Below, one piece after another: positions 35,350 through 45,756 of a stretch of DNA of 64,000 nt. The stretch is from Aureococcus anophagefferens (taxonomy: Eukaryota > Sar > Pelagophyceae > Pelagomonadales > Pelagomonadaceae): the NCBI RefSeq assembly GCF_000186865.1, contig NW_008705587.1, positions 333,304 through 397,303 of the forward strand, written 5' to 3'. The stretch's first letter is position 1, and every line of letters begins with the position of its first letter. The translations under genes and the position numbers were made by a program. The notes under the pieces are model-generated. The model did no database searches and was not told the origin of the DNA. It was given only the letters and a program-made list of their open reading frames with translations.

Positions 35350-36156
35350 TTAGCCTTCCTGGGCGATCTCCGCGAGGACGGCCTTCCGCAGCTGCACGGA
35401 GGAGAAGAGGTGGACCTTCGTCCGGAACTCGTCGCTCAGCACGTTGATCACGAAGGGGAAGGCCGCGGCGACGATGGCGAGGGACGACGCGCTCAGGTAC
35501 GTCTCGCCGAAGCCCAGGCCCAGGCCGAAGAACTTGAGGCGGTTCATGTCGCCGCAGTCCGTCCTAGCGTAGTACGCCCAGTCGACGATGAGCCGGCAGA
35601 GGGGCACGGCGACGACGAAGATGCGGAAGGCGTGCGACGACTTGTGGAGCGCGTCCAGGAGCAGGAAGTAGCCGTAGGGCAGGATGTAGGAAATTTGGTA
35701 CGGGATGTACCACCACGTCTTGTCGCTGTAGGGCGTGCCGTCGTCGAGGAACTGGATCCAGAGGCGCACGATGGCGCACACGAGCAGGTTGATCACGATG
35801 CCGATGTTCGCGAAGCGGTTCTGGTTCTTCCGGCCGAACTGGCGGAAGAAGAGGGCCTGGTTCCAGTTGCCCTGGCAGAGCGCGACCGTGCAGCCCAGCA
35901 TGATCGTCCGGCTGAAGAAGATGACGATGACGCCGACGACCGTCGCGCCCGTCCACTCGATCAGGTAGATGAGCACGTTCACGACGTTGAGCGCGACGAT
36001 GGCCCACTCGAGGCAGCGGATGCGGCCGCCCGTCTCCTCAAAGGGCACGTAGCGCTGCTCGTCGGCGTCGTAGGGCGTCAGGTATTTGTGGACGACGTGG
36101 ACGCTCTCGTCGCCGTGCCGCAGGGGCTCCTCCAGCGTCTTCTGGCCGCCCTCCAT
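35350..36156 (-). CDS. Multi-pass membrane protein of unknown function
   Basis: A 268-residue protein with about six hydrophobic segments: EWAIVALNVVNVLIYLIEW, VVGVIVIFFSRTIMLGCTVA, ANIGIVINLLVCAIVRLW, YQISYILPYGYFLLLDAL, IFVVAVPLCRLIVDWAYYA and SLAIVAAAFPFVINVL. The N-terminus is hydrophilic, with HVVHKYLTPYDADEQ. No transporter or receptor signature recognised. The frame and third-position bias support a real gene. Confidence 0.8.
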   Translation of the reverse strand: MEGGQKTLEEPLRHGDESVHVVHKYLTPYDADEQRYVPFEETGGRIRCLEWAIVALNVVNVLIYLIEWTGATVVGVIVIFFSRTIMLGCTVALCQGNWNQALFFRQFGRKNQNRFANIGIVINLLVCAIVRLWIQFLDDGTPYSDKTWWYIPYQISYILPYGYFLLLDALHKSSHAFRIFVVAVPLCRLIVDWAYYARTDCGDMNRLKFFGLGLGFGETYLSASSLAIVAAAFPFVINVLSDEFRTKVHLFSSVQLRKAVLAEIAQEG

Positions 36157-36349
36157 GCCGTGCCGCCGCGGTTTGAGCGGGTCCGTCTCCGCCGTGGTCG
36201 TCGATGGCTGCGGCGTCGTCCGGAGGCGAAAGCGCGTCCCGTCACTGCTGAATGCGAGGCAGCTTTGGCAGACTGAGGTCGATCGAGTTCCGCGTGTCTA
36301 CGGACTTCTCCTCGGGACGCGCCCTGCTCGGCGAATTACGCTGCGCGCC

Positions 36350-37710
36350 TCATACGGGCGGCGGGAGGCGGCCGTAGTCCTTCAACGTGGCGCACCCCTT
36401 GTCCACGTTCGCGGGGCCGCCGTGCTTGTGGAGCGCGGCGACCCACGCCTTGCCCTCGGCCTCCGTCTTCACGTGCTTGAGCATGGGCAGGAAGTACTTG
36501 CCGACGGGCAGATGTCGGCACTCGCCCTCGCCGAGGTCGAAGTCGCCGTGCTGGAGCCGCGCGGAGAGGCTGCACTCCGCGAGCGCGACGGCGGCCTTGC
36601 CTCGCGCCTTGGCCTCGGGCACGAGCTCCTTCCACGGCAGCTTCGCCCGCGGCGAGTCGCCGGTGAGGAGCGTGACGTTCCCGTTCGTGTCGGCGCGCAG
36701 CTTCGGCTTGGGCTCCTGCATGACGAGGTTCACGAGGCTCTTGACGAGAGCGACGCCCGTCTTGTCCGTGAGCTTTTGCGGCGGCGGCGGCGGCCCCGCC
36801 TCGGCCGCCTTGGGCGCGGGGGCGGCCTTGGGCGCGGGGGCGGCCTTGGGCGCGGGGGCGGCCTTCGGCGCGGGGGCGGCCTTTGGCGCGGGGGCGGCCT
36901 TCGGCGCGGGCGCGGGCGCGGCTTTCGGGGCCGCTCTCGGCGCGGCCGCGGCTTTCGGCGCGGGCCTGGGCGCGGGCGCGGGCCTCGGGCGGGCGCCGCT
37001 GCCGCGGCGGGCGCCGCTGCTGCGGTCGGCGCCGCGGCCGCTGGGCTAGGCGCCGCCGCCGCGGCGCGGGGCGCCGCGACGGCCGCGGTCGGCGCCGCGA
37101 CGGCCCGCGGCGCCGCGGTCGGCGCCGCGGTCGGAGCCGCCGCGGCGGCCTTGGGCACCGCTTTCGCAGCTTTGGGCGCCGCCGCCTTGGGCCCCGGCGC
37201 CTTGGCCGGAGCGGCTTTGGGCGCGGCCTTGGGCGCCGCCGCCTTCGCCGCCGCGCCGTTCTTGACCGCAGGCGCTTTGGCCGCCGGGGCCTTGGCCGCC
37301 TTCTTCTTCGCCGGCTTCTTCGCCGGCGGCGCCTTGGGCGGCGCCGCGGCGGCGACGGCGGACGGGAGCTTCCACGAGAGCAGAGCCTTGCGCGCCTCGG
37401 CGTTCGGCTTCTTCAGAGGCACGCGGTGCGCGTGGTCCGGCGGGTGCTGGAACTCGAGGTAGTTGCGGTCGCTGTCGAGGACGATGCCGTCGTCCCAGAC
37501 CACCGTGACGAGGCCGCTCTCCGCCGGCCGCAGGCCGACGACCGTGCCGGCGTACCACTCCTGGCCGCCCTCCTCGCCGGGCGAGAAGATGGACCAGACG
37601 CGCGCGCCGACCTCGAAGGTCTTCTCCGTCCGCGCCACCTTGGGCTGCGACGCAGCCTCGACGGCGTCGGCCTCAGCCCGGCCGCGCTTGGCCGGCGCAG
37701 GCGCAGACAT
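36350..37710 (-). CDS. Ala/Pro/Lys-rich protein with N-terminal Tudor-like region; apparent frame break
   Basis: The ATG at 37710 starts MSAPAPAKRGRAEADAVE, then a compact Tudor-like region (VGARVWSIFSPGEE, EWYAGTVVGLRP, LVTVVWDDGIVLDSDRNY). A long A-P-K-rich tract follows, like histone H1 tails. Near 36990 the meaningful frame shifts: upstream codons read A-A-A-A-P-A in one frame, and downstream the repeats read K-A-A-P-A-P only in the frame that ends with the globular C-terminus (KFLPML-type motifs, HGDFDLGEGECRHLPVGKYF) at 36350. One missing base or a small intron in this GC-only stretch would explain it. Likely a nuclear basic protein. Confidence 0.6.
36807..36914 (-). repeat. Six 18-bp tandem repeats encoding K-A-A-P-A-P
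   Basis: On the plus strand six units follow GCCTTGGGCGCGGGGGCG with one or two changes each, in phase with codons of the minus-strand gene, so copy number changes keep the frame. Confidence 0.92.
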
Positions 37711-37852
37711 TCGGGCAGCCTCTCCCAACTTCGAATTCGGCGCGAAGTGAAAAGCCTTGATTGCCGTTCAAGATGCTCGTTTCTATTTTCGTTCTCGGCA
37801 CGGGCTCGTCGATTCCGTGATGGTGGGCTGCTGCAACCAGCACTGCAAAACA

Positions 37853-40800
37853 ATGCTCCTCCTCTTCCTCGCCGCCGCCGTCGGCGCCTTACCGACGACG
37901 AAACGCGCGCCGCGGCCCGTGCCCGGCGCCTTCGTCGTGCGGCTCTGCGAGGAGCACCACCGGGCCGCCGTGACAAGCCGCGTCGTGTCTCGGCACGCGG
38001 CTCCGGAAGCGCCCGAGTTCCAGGCGACGATCCACGCCCACCTGGCGCGCCTGCCGTCCCTGCCGCTCGTCGTGCTGCGGAACGCGAGCGCCGCGGCGAT
38101 CGCGGAACTCGAGGCGTCGCACGAGGTTTGCGGAATCGAGGCGTCGCGCAAGACGAAACTCCACGACGAGGACGCCTGGCACATGGACCGCCTGAACCAG
38201 GAGATTTTGCCCCTCGACGGCGACGGCGCCTGGAGCGGCGCGACGGGCGCCGGCGCCCACATCTTCGTGCTGGACACGGGGCTCGACGCGACGCACGAAG
38301 AATTCGCGGACCGCGACTGGAACGCGAGAGACCTCAACGTGGCGAGCTTCATCGCCGGCGACGAGTGGGCCTACAACCCGGACTGGGGCTGGGACGTCGG
38401 CGACGACGAGGGCAGCGACGTCGCGAACAACGACGTCGACGGCCACGGCACGCACTGCGCCGCGCTCGCGGCGGGCAACACGGTCGGCGCGGCGCCCGGC
38501 GCGAGCCTGCACGCCATGAAGGTCATCGACGACACGGGCGAGGGCGAGACGGCCTGGTCCCTGTCGGCCATGGACGCCATCGCGGGGCTGGTCCAGGACG
38601 GGCTCCTGAGCGGCCCCGCGGTCGTCTCCGTGTCGCACGGCGGCTACTGCCCGTCCGGCGACCCGGCCTGGTGCGCGACGGAGGACCTGGAGGCCCAGGC
38701 CATCGCGGATCTGCGGAGCCTCGGCGTCGTCACGGCCGTGTCCGCGGGCAACGAGGCCGACGACGCCTGCTTCTACGAGCCGGCCGCCGCGGCCGCCGCG
38801 ATCACCGTCGGCGCGTCGAACGCGCTCGACGCCGTCGCGGGCTTCTCGAACTACGGCGCCTGCGTGGACGTCGTCGCCCCGGGCGTCGACGTGCTCAGCG
38901 CCATGGCGGCGACCGGCGACGACGGCGACGACGCCTACGCGCTCTACGTCGCCATGTCGGGCACGTCCATGGCCGCGCCCGTCGTCGCGGGCCTCGTCGC
39001 CGTCTACGCCGAGGCGACGGGCGCGGACGCTGTCGGCGCGGCGAACGCGCTGCTGCGCGTCGCGGCGGCGACGGACGTCCTCGAGCCGCCGGGCACGTAC
39101 AGCTACGCCTACGGCGCCGACTACTACGCCTACGGCTCCGACTTTTACGCCTACATCGAGGACGTCTTCTCCGACTTTGGCGACTGTCCCGCGGCCATCG
39201 GCACGTGCGACGACCACGACGCGGACGACGACGGCTGCTACGCGTCCTGCGAGGACCTCGTGCAGCAGTGGGGCTGGACCTGCGACGACGTCCTCGACCA
39301 GGGCATCCCGTCGTACCTCTGCGAGGGCTGCCCGTCCTGCGACGGCCGGCGCCGCGCGGCGGAGGAGACGTGCGCGGCGAACTTTTACCTCGCGCGGCGC
39401 CCGCTCGACGGCGACGTCCTCGACGTCTCGACCTACGAGGCCGAGGCCTGCGCCTACCCGGCCTACCGCGGCTACTGGGACTCGCCCATGGACGTGCACT
39501 ACTCCTACGACTACTCGTGCCTGAGCTTCTGCTACGACTGCGCGGACCTCGACACAGGGTGCGGCGGCGCGTGCTCCGACGCCGTCGCGGACGTGCTCTT
39601 CGAGTCCTACTGCGGCGACGACGGCGGGGCGTGGCTCGCCAACGCCACCTTTTCCTACAGTTTCGCCTACGACGCCTACGACGTGGGCCAGGTGGGCTGG
39701 TGCGCGTCGCCGCTCGACTACGGCTTCGAGGGCGTCGCGAGCTCCGCGGACTGCTGGGTCGCCTGCGAGGAACTCTTCGGCGAGGACGGCTTCGTGGCCA
39801 TCGACTACTACGAGCGCCAGCACGGCTCCTGCTACTGCCAGAGCTCCTGCGACTGCCTCGCGGACGACTACGCGGGCACGCTGCTGGTCAGGAAGGGCCT
39901 CGAGCTCCCCGCGCGGTGCAGCTACAGCTACGACTACGAGGACGAGCGCTGCTACGAGGGCTACGACGGCGTCGAGTTCCTGTGCTCCCGCGACGGCGGC
40001 GGCTACCGCGTCGAGTGCGACGACGGGCGCGCCGCGGGCCCGCCGGCGTGCGACGGCGGGGCGGACGCGTGCTGCTGCGACGGCGACGGCTCGTGCTACG
40101 ACGGCGACGACGACTGGTGCTGCGCCGCCGTCGAGGCGACGGGGGCGCCCTCGGCCTCGCCGCCGCCGACGTCCGAGGCGGCGCGGGGCGCCGTGCGCCT
40201 CGCGGGCGGCGAAACGCCCCTCGAGGGCCGCGTCGAGATCCAGCACGACGGCGTCTGGGGGACGGTCTGCGACGATTCCTGGGACCTGGCCGACGCGGCG
40301 GTCGTCTGCCGCGAGCTCTTCGGGTTCTCGGCGCTCGACGCGCCGCAGAACGCCTACTTCGGCGCGGGCGACGAGGACGCGCCGATCTGGCTCGACGAGG
40401 TCGGCTGCGCCGGCGACGAGGCGCGGCTGTCCGACTGCGCGCACAACGGCTGGGGCGACGAGAACTGCGGCCACTACGAGGACGCGGGCGTGGTCTGCTC
40501 CAACGGCACGCTCGCGCCGACGGCGACGGCGGCGCCGTCCGCCGCGCGGACGCCCTACCCGACGAGGACGGACTACCCGACGCGGACGCAGCCGACGCGG
40601 GGCTACGCGGAGTCGAACTGCGGCGGGTCCTACGTCTTCCTGGAGTACCACGGCGCCCAGTGCGGCGTCGACAACGACTACGCGCCCGTCGGGGACGTCG
40701 ACGAGTGCGCGACCGCCGCCGAGGCGCTCAACGCCGCGCTCTTCGGGTCCAGCTACGACGGCACCGTCTACGAGTACAACTACGACACTTTAGCCTCGGG

Positions 40801-43171
40801 TTGTTCTGCGAATTGTGTCGAGGACGACGGCTTGGGCTGCATCTACTTCAACTCCTACGCGGACGTCGGCGCGAGGGCGGCCTGGGGCCAGGCGGTCATC
40901 TGCCGCGCGAACACGCCCTGCCCGTCGCCCCCGCCGACGTACTCGGTCGCGCCGACGGCCGCGGACGACCGGGGCGCCGCGCGCCTGGTCGGCGGCGACA
41001 CGGCCTACGAGGGCCGCGTCGAGATCCGCTACGACGGGGAATGGGGGACGGTCTGCGACGACTCCTGGGACCAGGACGACGCGGACGTCGTCTGCGGCGA
41101 GCTCTTCGGGACGTCGGCCAAGGGGCCGCCGCCGTGCTGCGCCGCCTACGGCGAGGGCGCCGCCGGCGCGCCCATCCACATGGACGACGTCGCCTGCGCC
41201 GGCGACGAAGCGCGCCTCGACGCCTGCGAGTTCCCGGGCTGGGGCGTCCAGAACTGCGGCCACGCGGAGGACGCGTCCGTCGAGTGCTACGCGCCGGGGG
41301 AGACCGCGGCGCCCACCGCGCGGCGCGAGGACTGCGCCGGCGCCGCGCAGGACTACTTCACGTGCCTCTTCGTCGAGTGCCCGGACTCGGGGTCCGACGA
41401 CGACGACGACGACGACGCGGGGTCGTGCCTCGGCTACTCGGCCTGCGGCTGCTCGGAGGGCGAGTTCTGCAACTTCGACTACGGCGGCAGCGGCGGCTGC
41501 GAGTCCTGCGCGTCCTTCGCCTCCCGGGACGCGTGCGGCGAGGACGGCCTCCCGTCGGACGGCGAGGACGACTGCGTCGCGTGCTGCTTCGGGGGCGACG
41601 GCGACGACGACGACGGCGGCGTCGCCGAATTCTCCTGCGCCGGCTTCACGACGTCGGCCTCCTTCGACAAGTCCTGCGCGTCCACGGACGAGACCTGCCC
41701 CGCGTGCGGGGACGCGTGGCGCGGCTACATCGAGTGCGTCTGGGAGGACACGCTCGTGGAGCTCGGCCTCGACTGCGACGACGTGTCGTGCCCCGCCTAC
41801 TCCTACTCGTACGAGGCCGAGTCCTACTCCTACGGCGGCCCCTGCGACCCCTACGAGCGGGAGTTCGGCCTCTGCTACATGACGCTGTGCGCGGACACGC
41901 CGTTCGGGTCGTCGTCCTACTCCTACTCCTACGACGCGGACGGTCTGGAGACCTGCGGCGACGTCGAGGCCTGGGGCCTCTTCCGGAGCGACTGCGGGCA
42001 GATGGACGCGTGCGCCGCGTGCTCGAACGCGTGGCGCTCCTACTTCGAGTGCGAGTTCTCGGTCCAGGCCGCCGAGGGCCTCGGCATCGACTGCGAACTC
42101 AGCTGCCCGACCAGCGACGAAATCGCGTACATGGACGACACTTACGCGTACGAGATGCCGTCGTCCCCGGCCGACGACTACGACGCGATCGCGGCCGACG
42201 ACTACGACGCGATCGCGGTCGACGACTCCGCCCGCGCCGCGGCCGACGATTACGACGACGACTACGACGCGACCGCCGACGACGCCGGGGCCACGGGCGA
42301 AGCCGCGGGCGACGCCGACGCGGCGCCGACGACCGCCGCGCCGACGCTCGGCGCCGCGCCGTCGCTCGCGCCGCGTCGCTCGCGCGCCGCGCCGTCGCCC
42401 ACCGCGAAGCCCGTGCCGGCGCCCACCGCGACGCCCGTGCCGGCGCCCACGACGGCGTCCCCGTCCGCGGCGCCGTCCGCCGGACCGCTCGGCCTCGTCG
42501 TGTCCTCGGCCTTTGTGCTCAACGACCTCGCGCCGGAGGACTTTGGCGCGGCCGAGGTCGCCGGCTTCAAGTCGGCCGTCGTCGCCTCCGTCGAATCCGT
42601 CACGGACGCGAGCCAGGTGGTCAACGTCGTCGCCGTCGCGGCGCGGCGGCGCCTCGAGGACGCGGGCGCGACGACGACGGTGTCCTTCGACCTCGTCTTC
42701 GCGGGCGGCGACGCGGCGCTCGGCGACGCGGTCATCGACGAGCTCGAGGACGTCGTCGTCGACGACGCGCTCGCCAACGCGCTCGCGGCCGCGGACTCGC
42801 CGGTCCTCGCCGCGGCCGCCGTCGACGAAGCCGCGAGCCTCGCGGCCGTCGCCGAGTCCGTCGCCGCGGTCACGACGGCCGCGCCGTCGGCCGCGCCGTC
42901 GGCGGCGCCGTCGGTCGGGCCCACGGCCGGCCCGGGGAGCAAGAAGAGCTCCGGCGCCGACGCCGCGTCCGGGTCCCTCGCCGTCATCGTCGTCGTCGCG
43001 CTCGTCGCCGTCGGCGTCTGCGCGCTCGCCGCCCACGTCGCGATCAAGCGCTCCGCGGAATCGTCGCACTACGGCGCCGCGGACGACAAGGACGTGGAGG
43101 TCGCGGACCTCGAGATGAAGGCCGTCGTCGCCATCCCGACGGCGCCGGGCGAGGAGTACCGGGCGATCTGA
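37853..43171 (+). CDS. Large secreted/membrane subtilase (S8) with two SRCR domains
   Basis: A 1772-residue protein from the ATG at 37853, which gives a clean signal peptide (MLLLFLAAAVGA); an ATG at 37820 is in frame. An I9-like propeptide (AFVVRLCEEHH) precedes the peptidase. The S8 triad of the proteinase K type is complete: Asp141 in FVLDTGLD, His198 in DGHGTHCA, Ser372 in SGTSMAAP, with oxyanion Asn300 in SAGNEA. Then come Cys-rich regions with Tyr/Ser runs (TYSYAYGADYYAYG), SRCR 1 at about 779-882 (RVEIQHDGVWGTVCDDSWD), SRCR 2 at about 1041-1146 (RVEIRYDGEWGTVCDDSWD), more Cys-rich and Asp-rich modules, a Thr/Pro/Ala linker, one membrane helix near 1706-1730 and a short cytoplasmic tail. 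It likely acts at the cell surface. Confidence 0.93.
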   Translation: MLLLFLAAAVGALPTTKRAPRPVPGAFVVRLCEEHHRAAVTSRVVSRHAAPEAPEFQATIHAHLARLPSLPLVVLRNASAAAIAELEASHEVCGIEASRKTKLHDEDAWHMDRLNQEILPLDGDGAWSGATGAGAHIFVLDTGLDATHEEFADRDWNARDLNVASFIAGDEWAYNPDWGWDVGDDEGSDVANNDVDGHGTHCAALAAGNTVGAAPGASLHAMKVIDDTGEGETAWSLSAMDAIAGLVQDGLLSGPAVVSVSHGGYCPSGDPAWCATEDLEAQAIADLRSLGVVTAVSAGNEADDACFYEPAAAAAAITVGASNALDAVAGFSNYGACVDVVAPGVDVLSAMAATGDDGDDAYALYVAMSGTSMAAPVVAGLVAVYAEATGADAVGAANALLRVAAATDVLEPPGTYSYAYGADYYAYGSDFYAYIEDVFSDFGDCPAAIGTCDDHDADDDGCYASCEDLVQQWGWTCDDVLDQGIPSYLCEGCPSCDGRRRAAEETCAANFYLARRPLDGDVLDVSTYEAEACAYPAYRGYWDSPMDVHYSYDYSCLSFCYDCADLDTGCGGACSDAVADVLFESYCGDDGGAWLANATFSYSFAYDAYDVGQVGWCASPLDYGFEGVASSADCWVACEELFGEDGFVAIDYYERQHGSCYCQSSCDCLADDYAGTLLVRKGLELPARCSYSYDYEDERCYEGYDGVEFLCSRDGGGYRVECDDGRAAGPPACDGGADACCCDGDGSCYDGDDDWCCAAVEATGAPSASPPPTSEAARGAVRLAGGETPLEGRVEIQHDGVWGTVCDDSWDLADAAVVCRELFGFSALDAPQNAYFGAGDEDAPIWLDEVGCAGDEARLSDCAHNGWGDENCGHYEDAGVVCSNGTLAPTATAAPSAARTPYPTRTDYPTRTQPTRGYAESNCGGSYVFLEYHGAQCGVDNDYAPVGDVDECATAAEALNAALFGSSYDGTVYEYNYDTLASGCSANCVEDDGLGCIYFNSYADVGARAAWGQAVICRANTPCPSPPPTYSVAPTAADDRGAARLVGGDTAYEGRVEIRYDGEWGTVCDDSWDQDDADVVCGELFGTSAKGPPPCCAAYGEGAAGAPIHMDDVACAGDEARLDACEFPGWGVQNCGHAEDASVECYAPGETAAPTARREDCAGAAQDYFTCLFVECPDSGSDDDDDDDAGSCLGYSACGCSEGEFCNFDYGGSGGCESCASFASRDACGEDGLPSDGEDDCVACCFGGDGDDDDGGVAEFSCAGFTTSASFDKSCASTDETCPACGDAWRGYIECVWEDTLVELGLDCDDVSCPAYSYSYEAESYSYGGPCDPYEREFGLCYMTLCADTPFGSSSYSYSYDADGLETCGDVEAWGLFRSDCGQMDACAACSNAWRSYFECEFSVQAAEGLGIDCELSCPTSDEIAYMDDTYAYEMPSSPADDYDAIAADDYDAIAVDDSARAAADDYDDDYDATADDAGATGEAAGDADAAPTTAAPTLGAAPSLAPRRSRAAPSPTAKPVPAPTATPVPAPTTASPSAAPSAGPLGLVVSSAFVLNDLAPEDFGAAEVAGFKSAVVASVESVTDASQVVNVVAVAARRRLEDAGATTTVSFDLVFAGGDAALGDAVIDELEDVVVDDALANALAAADSPVLAAAAVDEAASLAAVAESVAAVTTAAPSAAPSAAPSVGPTAGPGSKKSSGADAASGSLAVIVVVALVAVGVCALAAHVAIKRSAESSHYGAADDKDVEVADLEMKAVVAIPTAPGEEYRAI

Positions 43172-43317
43172 GGGGGAGGAGCGCCGGGCGGTCGACGTTC
43201 GCACCAGCCAGCCCCGCGACCGATCTAAATTCGAAGACCACCAGGCAGCAAGCTACGCGACGTCTCACAGGCACAACTTACGCGGCGAACGCGGCCGGTT
43301 CACTGGAGGAGGCGGCC

Positions 43318-43746
43318 TCACTGGAGGAGCGCCTCGGCCGTCCACTTCGAGCGCCGCGGGAACGCGCGCGAACTGATCCTCCGCCACGACCGCTCGATCT
43401 CTTCGCGCGCGTGGTACGCGGCGCTGATTTCGTCGCGCGCCGCGTCCGACGCCGTCGCCTCCGAGGAGCGCGCCGCGTCGGGCGAGAAGTACGCGTCGCA
43501 CTGCCTCGATCGGAGGAGCTCCTCGGACGTCCACGTCGCGGACATGCGACCCGCGACGAAGTCCGCGTACGAGTCGTGCGGCGCCGGCGGCATCGCGTAC
43601 GCGGGGCGATCCACGGGGACCGTCCGCCAGGACCGGTTCGACTCCGACGGCAGGTGCTTGAACTCGGCGCGCCGCGCGTGGTTGTAGACGTTGAAGACGA
43701 TCGGCAACTGCCGCCGGTCCGTGATCTCCGCGGCGTTCGACGCCAT
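43318..43746 (-). CDS. Small hypothetical protein, 142 aa
   Basis: From the ATG at 43746 the product begins MASNAAEITDRRQLPIVFNV and is rich in Arg, Ser and Ala, with short segments WRTVPVDRPAYAMPP and TSEELLRSRQCDAYF. No signal peptide, membrane helix or domain. It faces the RING-ankyrin gene across 192 bp. The in-frame extension upstream overlaps that gene and is rejected. Coding bias is moderate, so the gene is probable but not certain. Confidence 0.55.
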   Translation of the reverse strand: MASNAAEITDRRQLPIVFNVYNHARRAEFKHLPSESNRSWRTVPVDRPAYAMPPAPHDSYADFVAGRMSATWTSEELLRSRQCDAYFSPDAARSSEATASDAARDEISAAYHAREEIERSWRRISSRAFPRRSKWTAEALLQ

Positions 43747-43938
43747 GTGTTTGCAGTTCTTGAGCGATTGCGGCGCGGCGCGGCGTCTTCGGAGCCAGAA
43801 AGCAACGTCCAGATCGTCCAGCCTCGTGGATGGCTCAAGATCCAAGTCAATTTCAGCTTCTTGAAGCGGGGCCCGGCCGATGCGCGCATGAAATGCGAGT
43901 CCGGCAGCCCAATAATGCGCTCTAACATCTAGGAGAAG

Positions 43939-45411
43939 ATGGCGGCCCTCGAGCAACAGCGATGCGGCATCTGCGAGCTCGAACTCGACGAGCCGCGGAC
44001 GCTGCGCTGCGGCCACAGCTTCTGCGGCGACTGCCTCGAGATGCGCCGGCACAGACTGCGCGACGAGTGCTGGTGGTGCCCGGCCTGCGGCGAACGGACC
44101 GGCGAGCTCTTCGGCGCGTCGAACGACGTCGACAACCGGCTCGGCGAGACGCGGCTCCACGCGCTCGCGACCCGCGCGCCGGGCGTCGTCGCGACGTTCG
44201 AACGCTGCGTCGCCGCGGGGCTCGCCGTCGACGGCCGCCGCGCCGACGGCGCGACGCCCCTCTTCCTCGCGGCCTACCTCGGCCACGTCGCCGAGGTCGT
44301 CGAGCTGCTGCGGCTCCGCGCGGATCCGAACGCGCGAGCCTGGGGCTGGCGTTGGCCCGGATCCTTTTGCTTCTTCGCGGCGGACGACGCGGAGCGCGCG
44401 CGGCGACGGAACGCGCTGGCGGCGCCGGGCGGCCTCACGCCCCTGGGCATCGCCGTGGCGCAGGGGCGGCCGGGGGCGAGCGACGGCGCGGTGACCGCGC
44501 TGCTCCTGTGCGGCGCGCGCCTCGCGGCCGACGACGACTGCGACGAGGAGGACGCCGTCGTCGGCGCGTTCCTCGCGGAGGACGCGCGGGAGGCGCTCCG
44601 CGACGACGCGGCGGCGGTCGCCGTGCTGGGCTTCGACCCGCGCGGGCCCGCGCGGCGACGCGGCGGCGACGCGTACCAGGCGCTGCTAGAAGCCCTCGAG
44701 CGGGACGCGGTCGCCGCCGTCGCCGCGCGCCACCCCGGCTGGGCCGGTGCCGGCGAGCGGGCCCTGGCCGCCGAGGTCTTCCGCGGTCTCGCGGCGGACC
44801 CGCGGGGGCTGCTGGACGCGTTTCGCGACGCGGGCGTCGTCTTCGCCGACGGCGCTCCCTGGACCGAGGGCGTCGCCTGGACGAACCTCGCGCGGTTCCT
44901 CGACGGCGGCGCGGCGCGCCAGACGCTCGGCGACGCGCGGCAGCTCGCCGCGCGGCTCCTCTGCGACCTCTTCCGCGCGGGCGACTCCGAGGCCGCCGGC
45001 GCCGACGCGCTCGCGCGGTCGGACGCGGTCGCCGCGGAGGCCGGGCTCGCCGCCGCGACGGACGCCGACGACGTCGCGACGCGCGTCCGCGCCTTCCTCG
45101 CGACGCTCGAGGGCCGCGCGCTCGGGCTCGCGCGACGCCCGACGCGCCTCGACGACGGCGACGGCGGCGGCGACGGCCCCGCCGACGCCCGCGTGCGCGC
45201 CGCCAAGGTCGAGTGGGCCGCGCGCCTCGACGCGAACGCCGCCGCCCTGCCGCCGCGGGCCGTCGCCAAGCTCCGCCGCCGCCTCGACCACTGCGCGTCC
45301 CTCGCCCAGGTCCGCGCGGTCGTCGCCGTCATCGCGGACACGCTCGACCCCTCGGACAGCGAGTCCGACGCCGACGAGGCCCGGGACGAGACCGGCTACC
45401 GGCCCGACTAA
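43939..45411 (+). CDS. RING-finger protein with ankyrin repeats (putative E3 ligase)
   Basis: A 490-residue protein. Residues 9-50 form a C3HC4 RING (CGICELELDEPRTLRCGHSF, C-G-D-C, WWCPACGE). Residues 66-200 contain ankyrin-like repeats (GETRLHALATRAPG, DGATPLFLAAYLGHVAEVVE, GGLTPLGIAVAQGR). The rest is Ala/Arg/Asp-rich helix without a domain, ending in an acidic patch (DPSDSESDADEARDE). RING-ankyrin proteins recruit substrates through the repeats and ubiquitinate them. Confidence 0.87.
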   Translation: MAALEQQRCGICELELDEPRTLRCGHSFCGDCLEMRRHRLRDECWWCPACGERTGELFGASNDVDNRLGETRLHALATRAPGVVATFERCVAAGLAVDGRRADGATPLFLAAYLGHVAEVVELLRLRADPNARAWGWRWPGSFCFFAADDAERARRRNALAAPGGLTPLGIAVAQGRPGASDGAVTALLLCGARLAADDDCDEEDAVVGAFLAEDAREALRDDAAAVAVLGFDPRGPARRRGGDAYQALLEALERDAVAAVAARHPGWAGAGERALAAEVFRGLAADPRGLLDAFRDAGVVFADGAPWTEGVAWTNLARFLDGGAARQTLGDARQLAARLLCDLFRAGDSEAAGADALARSDAVAAEAGLAAATDADDVATRVRAFLATLEGRALGLARRPTRLDDGDGGGDGPADARVRAAKVEWAARLDANAAALPPRAVAKLRRRLDHCASLAQVRAVVAVIADTLDPSDSESDADEARDETGYRPD

Positions 45412-45756
45412 CGGCAGCGTCGACCGGTGTGTGTGTCTGCACGGCTCACCGCGCGATGTTTGGAGTTGACGGCACGGCGCTGTTGAAGCGGTGTTCTGAG
45501 TGAGGCGTCACCGAATTGAAGGAACGAGGGCAAACGGGAAGGCTCTTGGACGACCAATGGATCATCCGCTTTGGGAGAAGTTAGCCTTGCACGGCAACGT
45601 TTGCGACGTTTAAAGCGTACGAAGTGTGTGTTCCGGAGTGGCTGCCCATTTTTACACGAGGCCCCGACCGACGATGGCGGGCCGGCGGCGGCGGCGGCGG
45701 CGGGACGAGCCGTTTTCCTGAGCCGTTTCGCGCGATGGGCCGCGCGTGACTCGGCC
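45412..45756 (+). other. Intergenic/5' UTR region before the VOC gene
   Basis: These 345 bp separate two same-strand genes. The frame of the downstream gene is open back to about 45571 but has no ATG there, so an upstream exon is possible. A CGG-type repeat (GGCGGCGGCGGCGGCGGCGG at about 45682-45700) lies here; no RNA gene seen. Confidence 0.5.

Noticed and set aside
36807..36914. CRISPR-like repeat array
   Set aside because: The units are contiguous 18-mers with no spacers and are in phase with a coding frame; this is a protein repeat.
36883..43932. Very long open frame (about 2349 codons) overlapping the subtilase in another frame
   Set aside because: The product is Arg-saturated low complexity. 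Long spurious frames are expected in GC-rich DNA, and the overlapping frame encodes clear catalytic and SRCR motifs.
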